This document shows, one piece after another, positions 1-7,165 of a stretch of DNA of 12,812 bases (the stretch's first letter is position 1; the number at the start of each line of letters is the position of its first letter). The stretch is from contig CAUEMA010000030.1 in NCBI GenBank assembly GCA_959018755.1, positions 1 through 12,812 of the forward strand, in the 5' to 3' direction. The position numbers and the translations under genes were made by a program. The notes below the pieces were generated by a model. It did not search any database and was not told where the DNA came from. It worked only from the letters and a program-made list of their open reading frames with translations. The DNA comes from an uncultured Collinsella sp. GTDB taxonomy: Bacteria; Actinomycetota; Coriobacteriia; Coriobacteriales; Coriobacteriaceae.

Positions 1-44
1 ACCGTGGGGACACATGTATGTCAATCCTGGTCTAACAGAGCCTT
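1..44. repeat. Left-end copy of a dispersed inverted repeat
   Basis: Bases 25-44 (TCCTGGTCTAACAGAGCCTT) are the exact reverse complement of the last 20 bases of the window (12793-12812). Similarity continues weakly inward (AAATAATC here against TTTTAATC in the other copy). The outer part, 1-24, carries GTGGGGACACATGT, so it also holds the GGGGAC core seen in other intergenic repeats here. No gene overlaps it. Since the other genes are chromosomal housekeeping genes, the simplest reading is that an assembler stopped at a multi-copy repeat on both sides. Confidence 0.7.
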
Positions 45-69
45 AAATAATCATTTGGCCGCCCGCTGG

Positions 70-192
70 CTAAGTGAGTAGACTTTTTTGGAAATGCCGA
101 GCACTCAACATGTTCGCTTCAATAAAACCGCAGGTCACAGACTTGTGCTTTGTCGGTGTGGTCGGGGATTCGGTAAAAGTCTACTCACTTAG
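70..192. repeat. MITE-like element with 18-bp perfect terminal inverted repeats
   Basis: CTAAGTGAGTAGACTTTT at 70-87 is repeated exactly in inverse orientation at 175-192, bracketing 87 bases with no open reading frame. The size and perfect termini suit a miniature inverted-repeat element or a large REP-like unit. I see no clear target-site duplication next to the ends (GCTGG on the left, TTTTG on the right), so transposition is not shown. The rest of the leading gap, 193-273, holds only a weak stem (ACCCC/GGGGT, 223-236) without a T tract, and I could not assign a terminator for the minus-strand gene that ends at 274. Confidence 0.55.
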
Positions 193-273
193 TTTTGCGT
201 GATGCATATTGTCCGCAACGAGACCCCAGCCGGGGTGATTCCATCGCAAATTCCGGTGACCGGGGGCAGCTAA

Positions 274-1854
274 TTAGGCACCGTATGGGTTGCGGTCGCG
301 TTCGATGCGTTGGCGGATGTGGGCGTACTCGACAATCAGCAGCACCAGCAGCAGGGCCATGATAGCCAGGTAACTCACGACGGCGCCCATCAGGCCCAGC
401 AGGTTGATCAGGATCACCGGGAGCACCACGCTCACGGCAAAGCAGATGAGGTAAATCTTGGTGACGTCGCCGGCGTGGCGCAGCACCGTGATAATGGCGT
501 AGATAAAATCGATGGCCGCGGTTACGCCGCCGGCGACGACCATCAGCAGCGCCAATGTGCGGTAGCGCTCAAAGCTGAGGCCGTACATAAAGCTCATGAT
601 GGGGATGCCAGGGCCTTCCATAAACGCGGCGCATGCGCCGGTGATGACCACGATCAGCGCCATGACGGCGACAATAATTAAGTCAAAACGGCGGCGTTTG
701 CGCGGGTTCGCCCAAATGCTCGACAGACGCAAAAGCTGCGGTTTATAGACAAATCCAATGCTCAGCAAAATAGCCTGCGCCGGAAAGAACAGGGCATTAA
801 AGTACAGCTGATATTTGTAGGCCAGCGTGCCTTCCATCACAAACTTGGGCATGCTCTCGATGAGGTTGAACAGGAACAGTGCGCCAAAGAGCGGGGCGCA
901 CTGGACAAACAGGTGGCCGACCTCGCGCAGACTCACGCGACACGATTTTTCGGTTTCGAGCAGGGCCAGCGGCGCGGTGACCAGCACGAGCGAGACGATG
1001 GCGGTGACACCCATGGCCATGGCCGCGATGGGCATGCTGCGCGTAAGGAACAGCGCCACGCTAAAGACCGCGATGACGCCGACGGAACGCAGCGTTTGGC
1101 TCATGCCGGCCAGGTAGAGTTTATCGGCCTGCTGCAGGCGGCCCTCGTACACGTCCGCCACGCCGTCGATCACCTTATACAGGTAGACGCCCAGGCCGAT
1201 CGTTGCCATCTGCGCGTCGTAGCCGCGGGCACTGCTGTATGCAAGGCCGCAGGCCAGCGCGAATGCTCCGCAAAGCCAGCGGTTGAGCTGGTAGGAGGCA
1301 AAGGACGCCTTCTCGTCGATGTCCGAGACCTGAAAATTGCGCACGCCGTAGTTGCACGCGATCATGATGAGCGTGCCGGTGACAAACGCAATGGAGAACT
1401 TGCCGGCTTCCTCGGCGCCCACGAGCTGCGTGGACACGATGGTGAGCAGAGGAAACGCCATGCCCCATACGGCGGTGCCCAGGGTATTCCAAAGGTAGTC
1501 GCGACGGGTGGCATGATCTTCGTACTCGGCTTCTTGCGTGGAGAAGCCGCCGCCGTAGACGGCTCCGAGCAGGCGGTTCCACCAGGCATTGACCATGCGG
1601 TGGATGGGGCCGGGCTGGCGATCGCGCTCGCGGCGACGGCGTGTGGCCTGGTTGCTGTCGGGACCGCCGGCGTTACGCTGGCTTAGCTCTTGGATTCGTG
1701 CGAGCTCCTCGGCGGTATGCGATGCGGGGAACAGGCCGTTCTCGATGCGTCCACCTTGGGCCTTTGCGGTGCCGCCGCTCGCTGCGGCGGGGTCGGCGAC
1801 GCCATTGCGGCGGCCGATGGCGCGGCGGATGCTATCGAGGGGCGTGATGCTCAA
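274..1854 (-). CDS. Polysaccharide flippase-like membrane protein (Wzx/MATE-like fold)
   Basis: The 526-residue protein has about 12-14 hydrophobic segments from residue 121 onward, with the spacing and small/aromatic composition of the Wzx/PST polysaccharide exporters, which flip undecaprenyl-linked glycans across the cytoplasmic membrane. The family call rests on overall character, not on a decisive motif. The start is a TTG at 1854, with AAAGGA placed 6 bases upstream; no in-frame ATG occurs before residue 87. Residues 1-120 are hydrophilic, Gly/Ala/Arg-rich, with an Arg cluster (TRRRRERDR, 71-79). That is a long cytoplasmic extension for this family. Met87 (MVNAWWN) is an alternative start if the extension is not translated. 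It is divergent from lctP, with no polysaccharide genes beside it. Confidence 0.72.
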   Translation of the reverse strand: MSITPLDSIRRAIGRRNGVADPAAASGGTAKAQGGRIENGLFPASHTAEELARIQELSQRNAGGPDSNQATRRRRERDRQPGPIHRMVNAWWNRLLGAVYGGGFSTQEAEYEDHATRRDYLWNTLGTAVWGMAFPLLTIVSTQLVGAEEAGKFSIAFVTGTLIMIACNYGVRNFQVSDIDEKASFASYQLNRWLCGAFALACGLAYSSARGYDAQMATIGLGVYLYKVIDGVADVYEGRLQQADKLYLAGMSQTLRSVGVIAVFSVALFLTRSMPIAAMAMGVTAIVSLVLVTAPLALLETEKSCRVSLREVGHLFVQCAPLFGALFLFNLIESMPKFVMEGTLAYKYQLYFNALFFPAQAILLSIGFVYKPQLLRLSSIWANPRKRRRFDLIIVAVMALIVVITGACAAFMEGPGIPIMSFMYGLSFERYRTLALLMVVAGGVTAAIDFIYAIITVLRHAGDVTKIYLICFAVSVVLPVILINLLGLMGAVVSYLAIMALLLVLLIVEYAHIRQRIERDRNPYGA

Positions 1855-1912
1855 GGCGGTTCCTTTCTCTTACTGTGCTCTAGTATAGTCGCGGTGGTGT
1901 TTGCTCGTGTTT

Positions 1913-1981
1913 TTGAACGGATTGTTCAATATTTCGGCAGGCGGCAGAAAATTGTCGGTAAGCGTGCGGTATCCTGTTCAA
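1913..1981. promoter_or_regulatory. Candidate operator set: GTTCAA half-sites between flippase gene and lctP
   Basis: A perfect palindrome TTGAAC-GGATT-GTTCAA lies at 1913-1929, and a third half-site GTTCAA at 1976-1981, 52 bases (about five helical turns) from the second. They sit in the 178-base divergent gap, upstream of lctP. A possible minus-strand -10 (TATACT, complement of 1882-1887) lies between the palindrome and the flippase start, without a convincing -35. Which protein binds is unknown. Confidence 0.35.
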
Positions 1982-2032
1982 GTTTTATGACACCCCCGAT
2001 GCCGCCCTCGCGGTACCAAGGAGCTTTTACCC

Positions 2033-3604
2033 ATGGACGTCGCCGCATTTTTGCTGGCTCTTGTGCCTATCATCTGGCTTGTCGTGATGCTGCTGTGCTT
2101 TAAATGGCCGGCCTGGAAAGCCGCCATTGGTTCGTTTGTTCTTTCGTGCGTGCTCGCCTTTGCGTGGTGGCATTTGCCGGTGGCGCAGATAGCCACGGCC
2201 TCGCTCGAGGGCTTTTTGATGGCGCTGTGGCCCATCGTGCTCGTAATTATTGCCGCGGTGTTCACGTATAACCTGTGCGTGCGCACGGGTGCCATGGACG
2301 TGATCGGCAGTATGATCACCTCCATCAGCAGCGATCGTCGTCTGCTGGCGCTGCTCGTGGCCTGGTGCTTCGGCGGCTTTATGGAGGGCATGGCTGGCTT
2401 TGGTACCGCTGTCGCCATTCCCGCCGGCATGCTCGCGGGCCTTGGTTTTGAGGCCGTGCCTGCCGTGCTGATCTGCCTGCTGGCCAACGGCGTGCCCACG
2501 CCCTACGGCTCCATCGGCATCCCCACGGTGTCCGTTGCCGACCTGGTGGGTCTGGATTCCCTGCACCTGGCGACCGTTCAGCTGGTGCAGCTCGCACCGT
2601 TCTTTGTGGTGATGCCGCTGCTCATCGTGTTGGTTGCGGGCCGCGTGGCCGACGATCAAGGCGATGTTGCGAGCGTAGGCGAGCGCCTGCACGGCGTGGC
2701 CGGTATCGCGCTGCTCTCTGGCGCGTCCTTCGTCGGCGCTGCCCTGGTCGTCGCTATGTTTGTGGGCCCCGAGCTTGCCGTGGTCGTGGGCTCCATCGTG
2801 TCGCTCGCGCTGACCGCCGCGCTTGCCATGCGCGCCGAGAAGTCCGGTCACCTGGACGCGCGCTTTCACATGAATATCGAGGCCGGTGAGCAGCTCACCG
2901 CTAAGTCGGCGCTTTCTGCCTGGTCGTGTTTCATCCTGATTTTTGTACTGCTGTTGGGTACGTCCAACCTGGTGCCCGCCGTGCATGCCGCGCTTGCGCC
3001 CTTTGCGAGTCACGTGCAGGTGTATTGCGGCGAGAACCCCGGCACGCTTACGTTTTCGTGGATCAACACGCCGGGTGTTTGGATTTTCATGGCTGCGTTT
3101 GTCGGTGGCGCCATTCAGGGCGCTTCGCCGCGCATGATGGGCGAGGTGCTGGCCGCGACCGTCAAGCAGATGATGCCGACGGTAATCACGATGCTTTCGG
3201 TGCTGGGCTGCGCCAAGGTGATGGGCTATGCAGGCATGATCTCTTCGATCAGCGCGTTCTGCATTGCGGTCGCAGGTGGCCTGTACCCGATTCTGGCCCC
3301 GTGGATCGGTGCCGTCGGTGCGTTCGTGACCGGTTCGGGCACGTCCTCGGGCATGCTGTTTGGCCCCATCCAGAGCCAGGCCGCTTCGGCGCTGGGCGTG
3401 AGCGACTACTGGATGGTCGCGCTGAACGCCCTGGGTGTCGCCGCCGGCAAGATGATCTCGCCGCAAACGCTCGCGATTGGCCTTGCCGCCGTGCACGTGC
3501 GCGGTAAGGACGCCGAACTCCTGGGTGCAGTGCTGCCCTACGCCGTCGGCATGCTGGTCCTCATGAGCGCCATCGCCATGCTCGGCCAAGGCCTGCCACT
3601 GTAG
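2033..3604 (+). CDS. lctP: L-lactate permease (LctP/LldP family)
   Basis: This 523-residue, almost wholly hydrophobic protein is a lactate permease of the LctP family, which imports lactate with protons across the cytoplasmic membrane. Two family signatures are visible: GGFMEGMAGFGT at residues 114-125, followed by AVAIPA, and TGSGTSSGMLFGPIQ starting at residue 433, the counterpart of the TGSDTSSN-type motif. The length matches the family (about 520-560). The ATG at 2033 has AAGGAG at 2018-2023, nine bases upstream. No lactate dehydrogenase genes (lldEFG or lutABC) lie in the window, so lactate oxidation must be encoded elsewhere. The palindromic GTTCAA sites upstream could control it. A hairpin begins at the stop codon. 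Confidence 0.93.
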   Translation: MDVAAFLLALVPIIWLVVMLLCFKWPAWKAAIGSFVLSCVLAFAWWHLPVAQIATASLEGFLMALWPIVLVIIAAVFTYNLCVRTGAMDVIGSMITSISSDRRLLALLVAWCFGGFMEGMAGFGTAVAIPAGMLAGLGFEAVPAVLICLLANGVPTPYGSIGIPTVSVADLVGLDSLHLATVQLVQLAPFFVVMPLLIVLVAGRVADDQGDVASVGERLHGVAGIALLSGASFVGAALVVAMFVGPELAVVVGSIVSLALTAALAMRAEKSGHLDARFHMNIEAGEQLTAKSALSAWSCFILIFVLLLGTSNLVPAVHAALAPFASHVQVYCGENPGTLTFSWINTPGVWIFMAAFVGGAIQGASPRMMGEVLAATVKQMMPTVITMLSVLGCAKVMGYAGMISSISAFCIAVAGGLYPILAPWIGAVGAFVTGSGTSSGMLFGPIQSQAASALGVSDYWMVALNALGVAAGKMISPQTLAIGLAAVHVRGKDAELLGAVLPYAVGMLVLMSAIAMLGQGLPL

Positions 3605-3706
3605 CCGGCACTCTGGGAACGTCCCTAAGTGCCGGCATCTGGGGACACTCCTTGGTTGTTGCCTGTTCAAGAGTGTCCCCAACGACTAGTCGTTTAAGAA
3701 CGTCCC
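3604..3706. repeat. Compound hairpin repeat cluster after lctP
   Basis: Three inverted repeats are packed in about 100 bases. GCCGGCACT (3604-3612) pairs with AGTGCCGGC (3628-3636), with an inner GGG/CCC pairing. GGGGACACTC (3641-3650) pairs with GAGTGTCCCC (3671-3680), with a TTG/CAA extension after one bulged base. AACGACTAGTCGTT (3681-3694) is a perfect 14-base palindrome. GAACGTCCC occurs twice (3617-3625, 3698-3706). The first hairpin starts at the last base of the lctP stop codon and may end or protect the lctP transcript, but no T tract follows, so it is not a standard terminator. The build resembles composite REP elements. Confidence 0.6.
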
Positions 3707-3764
3707 AATGTCTAGGCCGCTTGCCTGCGATTTTTGACCGTTGGGCGGGCGCTTCGTCGTTGCC

Positions 3765-3813
3765 GCAAAAACGTTTTTGCATATCGGGTACAACGGGCTT
3801 TACGTGAGTAAAG
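3765..3813 (+). promoter_or_regulatory. Two palindromic operator candidates upstream of pckA
   Basis: GCAAAAACGTTTTTGC at 3765-3780 is a perfect 16-base palindrome centred on CG, the symmetry typical of LacI/GalR-family operators. It is close to, but not, a CcpA cre site: the arm is one A longer than the cre pattern. CTTTAC-GTGA-GTAAAG at 3798-3813 is a second perfect inverted repeat, 41 bases before the pckA ATG. A weak -10 (TACAAC, 3789-3794) lies between the two, without a good -35. The placement suits repression of pckA, but no cognate regulator is in the window. Confidence 0.45.
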
Positions 3814-3854
3814 TGCGCGCCGCGTCCACGTGCCGCGCTTTTAAAGGAGGCCCC

Positions 3855-5513
3855 ATGCCTGGTGTTACCCCTGCAGAAGTTCTGTCCAACTTTGGCATTA
3901 CGCTGGTCGAAGACCCCGCCGAGAACCAGCCCCGCCTGCTGGTTGACCTGCCGGCAGCCGAGCTTGTCGAGTATGCCATCCGCCGCAACGAAGGCCGCAT
4001 GGCATCCAATGGCGCACTGGTGATCGAGACGGGGGAGCGTACCGGACGTTCGCCCAACGACCGCTTTATCGCCGACACGCCCGACGTGCACGACAAGATT
4101 GCCTGGGGCGCCGTCAACCGCCCGCTTTCGATTGAGAGCTACGAGGCCATCAAGGCCGGCATCGTCGACTATCTCAACGAGCGCGATGTGTTCGTCACCC
4201 GCGGCATGGCCGGCGCCGACCGCAACCACACGCGCCGACTACTCGTCGCCTGCGAGCGTGCCAGCCAGGCACTCTTCATTAAGCAGATGCTCGCCCGCGA
4301 AATCGCGCGCACCGGCGAGCCGGACTTCTGCGTGCTCGCCGCGCCGGGCTACCAGTGCGATCCCGCCATCAAGGACCTCAACTCCAGCGCCGCCGTGGTC
4401 ATCAACTTCCAGGAGCGCGTGATTTTGGTCGCGGGTACCGGCTACTCCGGCGAGATCAAAAAGTCCATCTTCAGCGTCATGAATTACCTGCTGCCTGTCG
4501 AGGACGACGTGCTGCCCATGCATTGCTCGGCCAGCATGGATCCCGTCACGCACGAGACCGCGGTGTTCTTTGGCCTGTCGGGCACCGGCAAGACCACGCT
4601 TTCGACCAACCCCACGCGCCTGCTGATCGGCGATGACGAGCACGGCTGGTCCGACATGGGCATCTTCAACATCGAGGGCGGCTGCTACGCCAAGTGCGAG
4701 GGCCTGGATGCGCTCCACGAGCCCGAGATCTTCAATGCCGTTCGCTTTGGCGCCATCTGCGAAAACGTGGTGCTCGACGAGGGTCGCAAGCCCAATTACG
4801 ACGACATCTCGATCACGCACAACACGCGCGTGGCCTATCCCGTCGAGCATATCCCCAACGCGTGGACCAAGGGCATGGGCACCACTCCCAGCGTCGTGCT
4901 GTTCCTGACCTGCGATGCCTTTGGCGTGCTGCCGCCTATCTCGCGCCTGACGGCCGACGCCGCCATGTATCATTTTGTGACGGGCTTCACCGCCAAGATC
5001 CCCGGCACCGAGGTTGGCGTCACCGAGCCCACGCCTACGTTCTCCTCGCTGTTCGGAGAGCCGTTTATGCCGCTCGACCCCATGGTCTACGCCAGGATGC
5101 TCGGCGAGCGTATCGCCGACGGCCGCACCCGCGTCTATCTGGTCAATACTGGCTGGATTGGCGGCGGTTATGGCGTGGGCCATCGCATCGAGCTGGCCTA
5201 CACGCGCGCCCTGGTCGCTCGCGCCCTCGACGGTACCATCGAGGACAGCGAGTTTGTGCACGACGATATCTTTAATGTCGACATTCCCACTACGTGCCAC
5301 GGTGTGCCCGACGGCATCCTGGTGCCGCGCCAGTACTGGCAGAGCACCGCGCGCTACGACGAGGCAGCGCGCAACCTGGCGGTGATGTTCGAGGAGAACT
5401 TCGAGAAGAAGTACTCGCACCTTCCCGAGTCCGTCAAGGCCGCCGGCCCGCACGCCCAGGTGTCCGCCGAGGCCCGTCATCGCGGCCGCGGCCTGCTGGG
5501 ACTCCGCCACTAG
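3855..5513 (+). CDS. pckA: Phosphoenolpyruvate carboxykinase (ATP)
   Basis: The enzyme interconverts oxaloacetate + ATP and PEP + CO2 + ADP in the cytosol. In fermentative gut bacteria it often runs toward oxaloacetate, conserving ATP. The 552-residue product shows the ATP-type hallmarks in order: TGRSPNDRF substrate-site region near residue 62, the P-loop GLSGTGKT (240-247), the metal-binding GDDEHGW (259-265), NIEGGCYAK, then EPTPTFSSLFGEPF and the GWIGGGYGVG stretch. The ATG at 3855 is preceded by AAGGAGG (3844-3850). Upstream in-frame codons back to 3741 lack such a site and would add a non-homologous leader. The length is slightly above the usual 525-540. The gene is followed by a strong hairpin at 5529, so it is probably monocistronic. 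Confidence 0.96.
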   Translation: MPGVTPAEVLSNFGITLVEDPAENQPRLLVDLPAAELVEYAIRRNEGRMASNGALVIETGERTGRSPNDRFIADTPDVHDKIAWGAVNRPLSIESYEAIKAGIVDYLNERDVFVTRGMAGADRNHTRRLLVACERASQALFIKQMLAREIARTGEPDFCVLAAPGYQCDPAIKDLNSSAAVVINFQERVILVAGTGYSGEIKKSIFSVMNYLLPVEDDVLPMHCSASMDPVTHETAVFFGLSGTGKTTLSTNPTRLLIGDDEHGWSDMGIFNIEGGCYAKCEGLDALHEPEIFNAVRFGAICENVVLDEGRKPNYDDISITHNTRVAYPVEHIPNAWTKGMGTTPSVVLFLTCDAFGVLPPISRLTADAAMYHFVTGFTAKIPGTEVGVTEPTPTFSSLFGEPFMPLDPMVYARMLGERIADGRTRVYLVNTGWIGGGYGVGHRIELAYTRALVARALDGTIEDSEFVHDDIFNVDIPTTCHGVPDGILVPRQYWQSTARYDEAARNLAVMFEENFEKKYSHLPESVKAAGPHAQVSAEARHRGRGLLGLRH

Positions 5514-5528
5514 CGTCGCCTCAGACCA

Positions 5529-5569
5529 AAAACCACCACAAAGGGGACAGGCACCTTTGTGGTGGTTTT
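5529..5569 (+). terminator. pckA terminator formed by a GGGGACAGGCACC-family repeat
   Basis: The arms 5529-5544 and 5554-5569 pair perfectly over 16 bases, with an A run opening and a T run closing the stem and a 9-base loop (GGACAGGCA). It starts 16 bases after the pckA stop and works as an intrinsic terminator by structure. The A/T-flanked symmetry would allow function in both directions. The core AAAGGGGACAGGCACCTTT recurs in inverse orientation in the repeat at 8525-8565, and a variant lies at 6485-6523. Confidence 0.75.
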
Positions 5570-5596
5570 GCTCGCGCGGATGACTCAGGTTACAAT
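5568..5596 (+). promoter_or_regulatory. Candidate promoter for the B3/4-domain gene
   Basis: TTGCTC (5568-5573) and TACAAT (5591-5596) are separated by exactly 17 bases. The -10 matches the sigma-70 consensus at five of six positions, the -35 only at TTG. Transcription would begin near 5602, giving a leader of about 140 bases before the ATG at 5741. The -35 overlaps the last bases of the pckA terminator. Confidence 0.4.
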
Positions 5597-5602
5597 ACGC
5601 CT

Positions 5603-5720
5603 GACATATCGTCCCCTTCTCCGGATGGGGACAGCGCAAGCGCTCTTGTGGCGGCACCGTAGGACTTTGAAGGTGGCCGCCGTGGGGGCGCTTTTTGTTT
5701 AGACGCCCTCGCTCGGGCGT
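5603..5720 (+). promoter_or_regulatory. Structured 5' leader of unknown class
   Basis: Four consecutive hairpins can form between the candidate promoter and the ribosome site: GTCCCC/GGGGAC (5611-5616 with 5627-5632), GCGCAAGCGC (5634-5643), a longer GGCGG..CAC/GTG..CCGCC stem at about 5648-5683 followed by GCGCTTTTTG, and ACGCCC/GGGCGT (5703-5708 with 5715-5720), directly before the AAGGGAG site. The third stem plus T run resembles a terminator, so attenuation is possible. I do not recognise a known riboswitch class. The first stem also carries GGGGAC and may be another repeat. Confidence 0.35.
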
Positions 5721-5740
5721 GCACGATGAAGGGAGAGCGT

Positions 5741-6459
5741 ATGAAGGGCTTTGTTGCCGAGAATTCGTTTTGGGAGCTGTTTCCGCGGCGGCGGTCGGCG
5801 TCGTGGTCGTAAAGGGCATGAAGCCCGCGGCGCAGATTTCCCAGGAGGACGTGGATGCGATTGCCGCACTGCTTGACCGCGCCAATATCGATGCGGAGCG
5901 TCACCTGACGAGCGATACCATCAGCGAGAACGCGCCGGTGAAGGCTTGGCGTGACGCGTACCGGCTGTTCAAGACTAAAAAGGGCGCCCGCTGCTCGATC
6001 GAGAACTTGCTCAAGCGCGTGCTCAAGGGCAAGCCGGTCGGTCATATCACACCGGCGGTGGATATTTACAACACGGTATCGCTGTCCTACGCGCTGCCCG
6101 TTGGCGGCGAGGATTTGCATGCGATTGAGGGAGATCTTCGCTTGAAGGTGACCGACGGCGGCGATGCGTTCCTGCCTCTTGGCGAGGATGCGGATGACCA
6201 GACGCTGCCCGGCGAGGTCGCCTACATCGACGATGCGGGCGCCGTGTGCCGCTGCTGGAACTGGCGCGACGGTGTTCGAACGGCCCTGTCCGACGATTCG
6301 GCCGACGCGTTCCTGGCGATTGAATGTGTTGAGCCCGAGCGCATGGGGGACTGTCAGGCCGCCATCGATCGCTTAGTCGAGCTGCTTGAGCGCTATTTGG
6401 GAGCGACGGTTGTCGTTAAGACGCTTGTGACCCGCGACAATCCCTGTGTGGAGCTGTAG
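5741..6459 (+). CDS. Solo B3/4 (Phe-tRNA synthetase beta-like) domain protein, frameshifted near its start
   Basis: Most of this protein matches the stand-alone B3/4 tRNA-binding/editing-fold family (COG3382): a SENAPVKAWRDAYRLF-type helix, a GARCSIENLLKRVLKGK stretch, an AVDIYNTVSLSYALPVGG strand and a CRCWNWRDG motif. Function is uncertain; relatives are thought to act on aminoacyl-tRNA. The best start is the ATG at 5741, with AAGGGAG five bases upstream, giving MKGFVAENSFWELFP, a fitting family N-terminus. That frame reaches a TAA at 5810. The continuation GVVVVKGMKP lies in another frame, entered around 5785-5790 in a CGG-rich run, as if one base were missing. Either the gene is a recent pseudogene, or there is a sequencing error, or translation begins at ATG 5818, giving a shorter protein. 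Confidence 0.7.
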
Positions 6460-6484
6460 CGGCGCCTAGAACCTATTGATGCCC

Positions 6485-6523
6485 AAAATCACCACAAAGG
6501 CGCCTGTCCTTTGTGGTGATTTT
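6485..6523 (+). terminator. Terminator formed by a second member of the hairpin repeat family
   Basis: The arms 6485-6500 and 6508-6523 are perfect over 16 bases, with the loop CGCCTGT and a run of five T at the end. It lies 25 bases after the stop of the B3/4 gene. The stem (ATCACCACAAAGG) is nearly that of the pckA terminator, while the loop is the inverse, shorter version of the ACAGGCA loop, so it belongs to the same family but has lost the full GGGGAC core. Confidence 0.75.
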
Positions 6524-6576
6524 TATGTTGATGGGTCAACAAATGAGGCACGCAGGGCCGGCGGTCGCTGGATACG

Positions 6577-6598
6577 GCTAAGATGTTTACCCGTTAGC
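6577..6598 (+). promoter_or_regulatory. Weak promoter/operator candidate upstream of the marR gene
   Basis: TAAGAT at 6579-6584 could be a -10 hexamer, without a recognisable -35. It overlaps the inverted repeat GCTAA-N12-TTAGC (6577-6581, 6594-6598). The 22-base span suits a MarR dimer binding its own promoter, a usual arrangement in this family, but the arms are only five bases long. Confidence 0.25.
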
Positions 6599-6627
6599 AT
6601 TATGCAAGCGAAAGGCGGTCGTCTCCC

Positions 6628-7077
6628 ATGCAGCAGAGCGACGAGACACGTTTCGAGGACTTTGTCGGACTGATCAGCGGACTCTACAAGGAGATCCAGC
6701 GCATTAAGACATCTGAGGGCGCAAGGCTGGGCCTTAAGGGCTCCGACATTATGTGCCTGTACTATCTTGAGCGCAGCAAGGACGGTCTGACTGGTGCCGA
6801 CCTCGCCCGCATGGCTGGCGTGACCCGCGCTGCCGTCTCGCGCACGCTGGCGCATCTGGAGGAGGGCGGCTACGTCGAGGTCGACGATTCGACCGATGCC
6901 GCCGTTAAGTATCGCGCCCCGGTTCGCCTGACCACGTTGGGCGGCGAGAGCATGAACGAGGCCGATCGCATTATTCGCGAGGTGCTCGACACCACCGGCA
7001 AGGCTATGGGCGTGGAGCAGCGTGAGCAGATGTATGCGTCGCTGCGTACGATTCTCAACACCTTGCGCGAGCTGTAG
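6628..7077 (+). CDS. MarR-family transcriptional regulator
   Basis: The 149-residue protein has MarR length and layout: an N-terminal dimerisation helix (about 5-30), a winged helix-turn-helix with GLTGADLARMAGVTRAAVSR at about 53-71 and a recognition helix around 65-79, a wing through residues 83-103 (VDDSTDAAVKYRAPVRLT) and a C-terminal dimerisation helix. Such proteins bind palindromic operators as dimers and usually release on binding phenolic or other small ligands, or on oxidation; one Cys is present (Cys43). The ATG at 6628 has AAAGGCGG at 6611-6618, slightly distant. Target genes are not evident. degV follows after 119 bases with its own hairpin, so co-regulation is possible but not shown. 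Confidence 0.88.
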   Translation: MQQSDETRFEDFVGLISGLYKEIQRIKTSEGARLGLKGSDIMCLYYLERSKDGLTGADLARMAGVTRAAVSRTLAHLEEGGYVEVDDSTDAAVKYRAPVRLTTLGGESMNEADRIIREVLDTTGKAMGVEQREQMYASLRTILNTLREL

Positions 7078-7165
7078 GGCCGCCTAGGCATTTGCTTCCC
7101 ATTAACAACTGCATCGTCCCGTTTGGGCGCGTGTACCGTGCCGGGATATTGCTGTCAAAATTCCC

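Noticed and set aside
223..236. ACCCC/GGGGT stem as terminator of the flippase gene
   Set aside because: There is only a 5-bp stem and no T tract on the minus strand after it.
2027..3682. 551-codon open frame on the minus strand opposite lctP
   Set aside because: It is a GC-rich shadow frame: His/Arg/Gln-rich, with no family features, and antisense to a protein with clear LctP motifs and a good ribosome site.
4239..5885. 548-codon open frame on the minus strand opposite pckA
   Set aside because: It has shadow-like composition and crosses the pckA terminator and the following promoter region; pckA on the other strand is certain.
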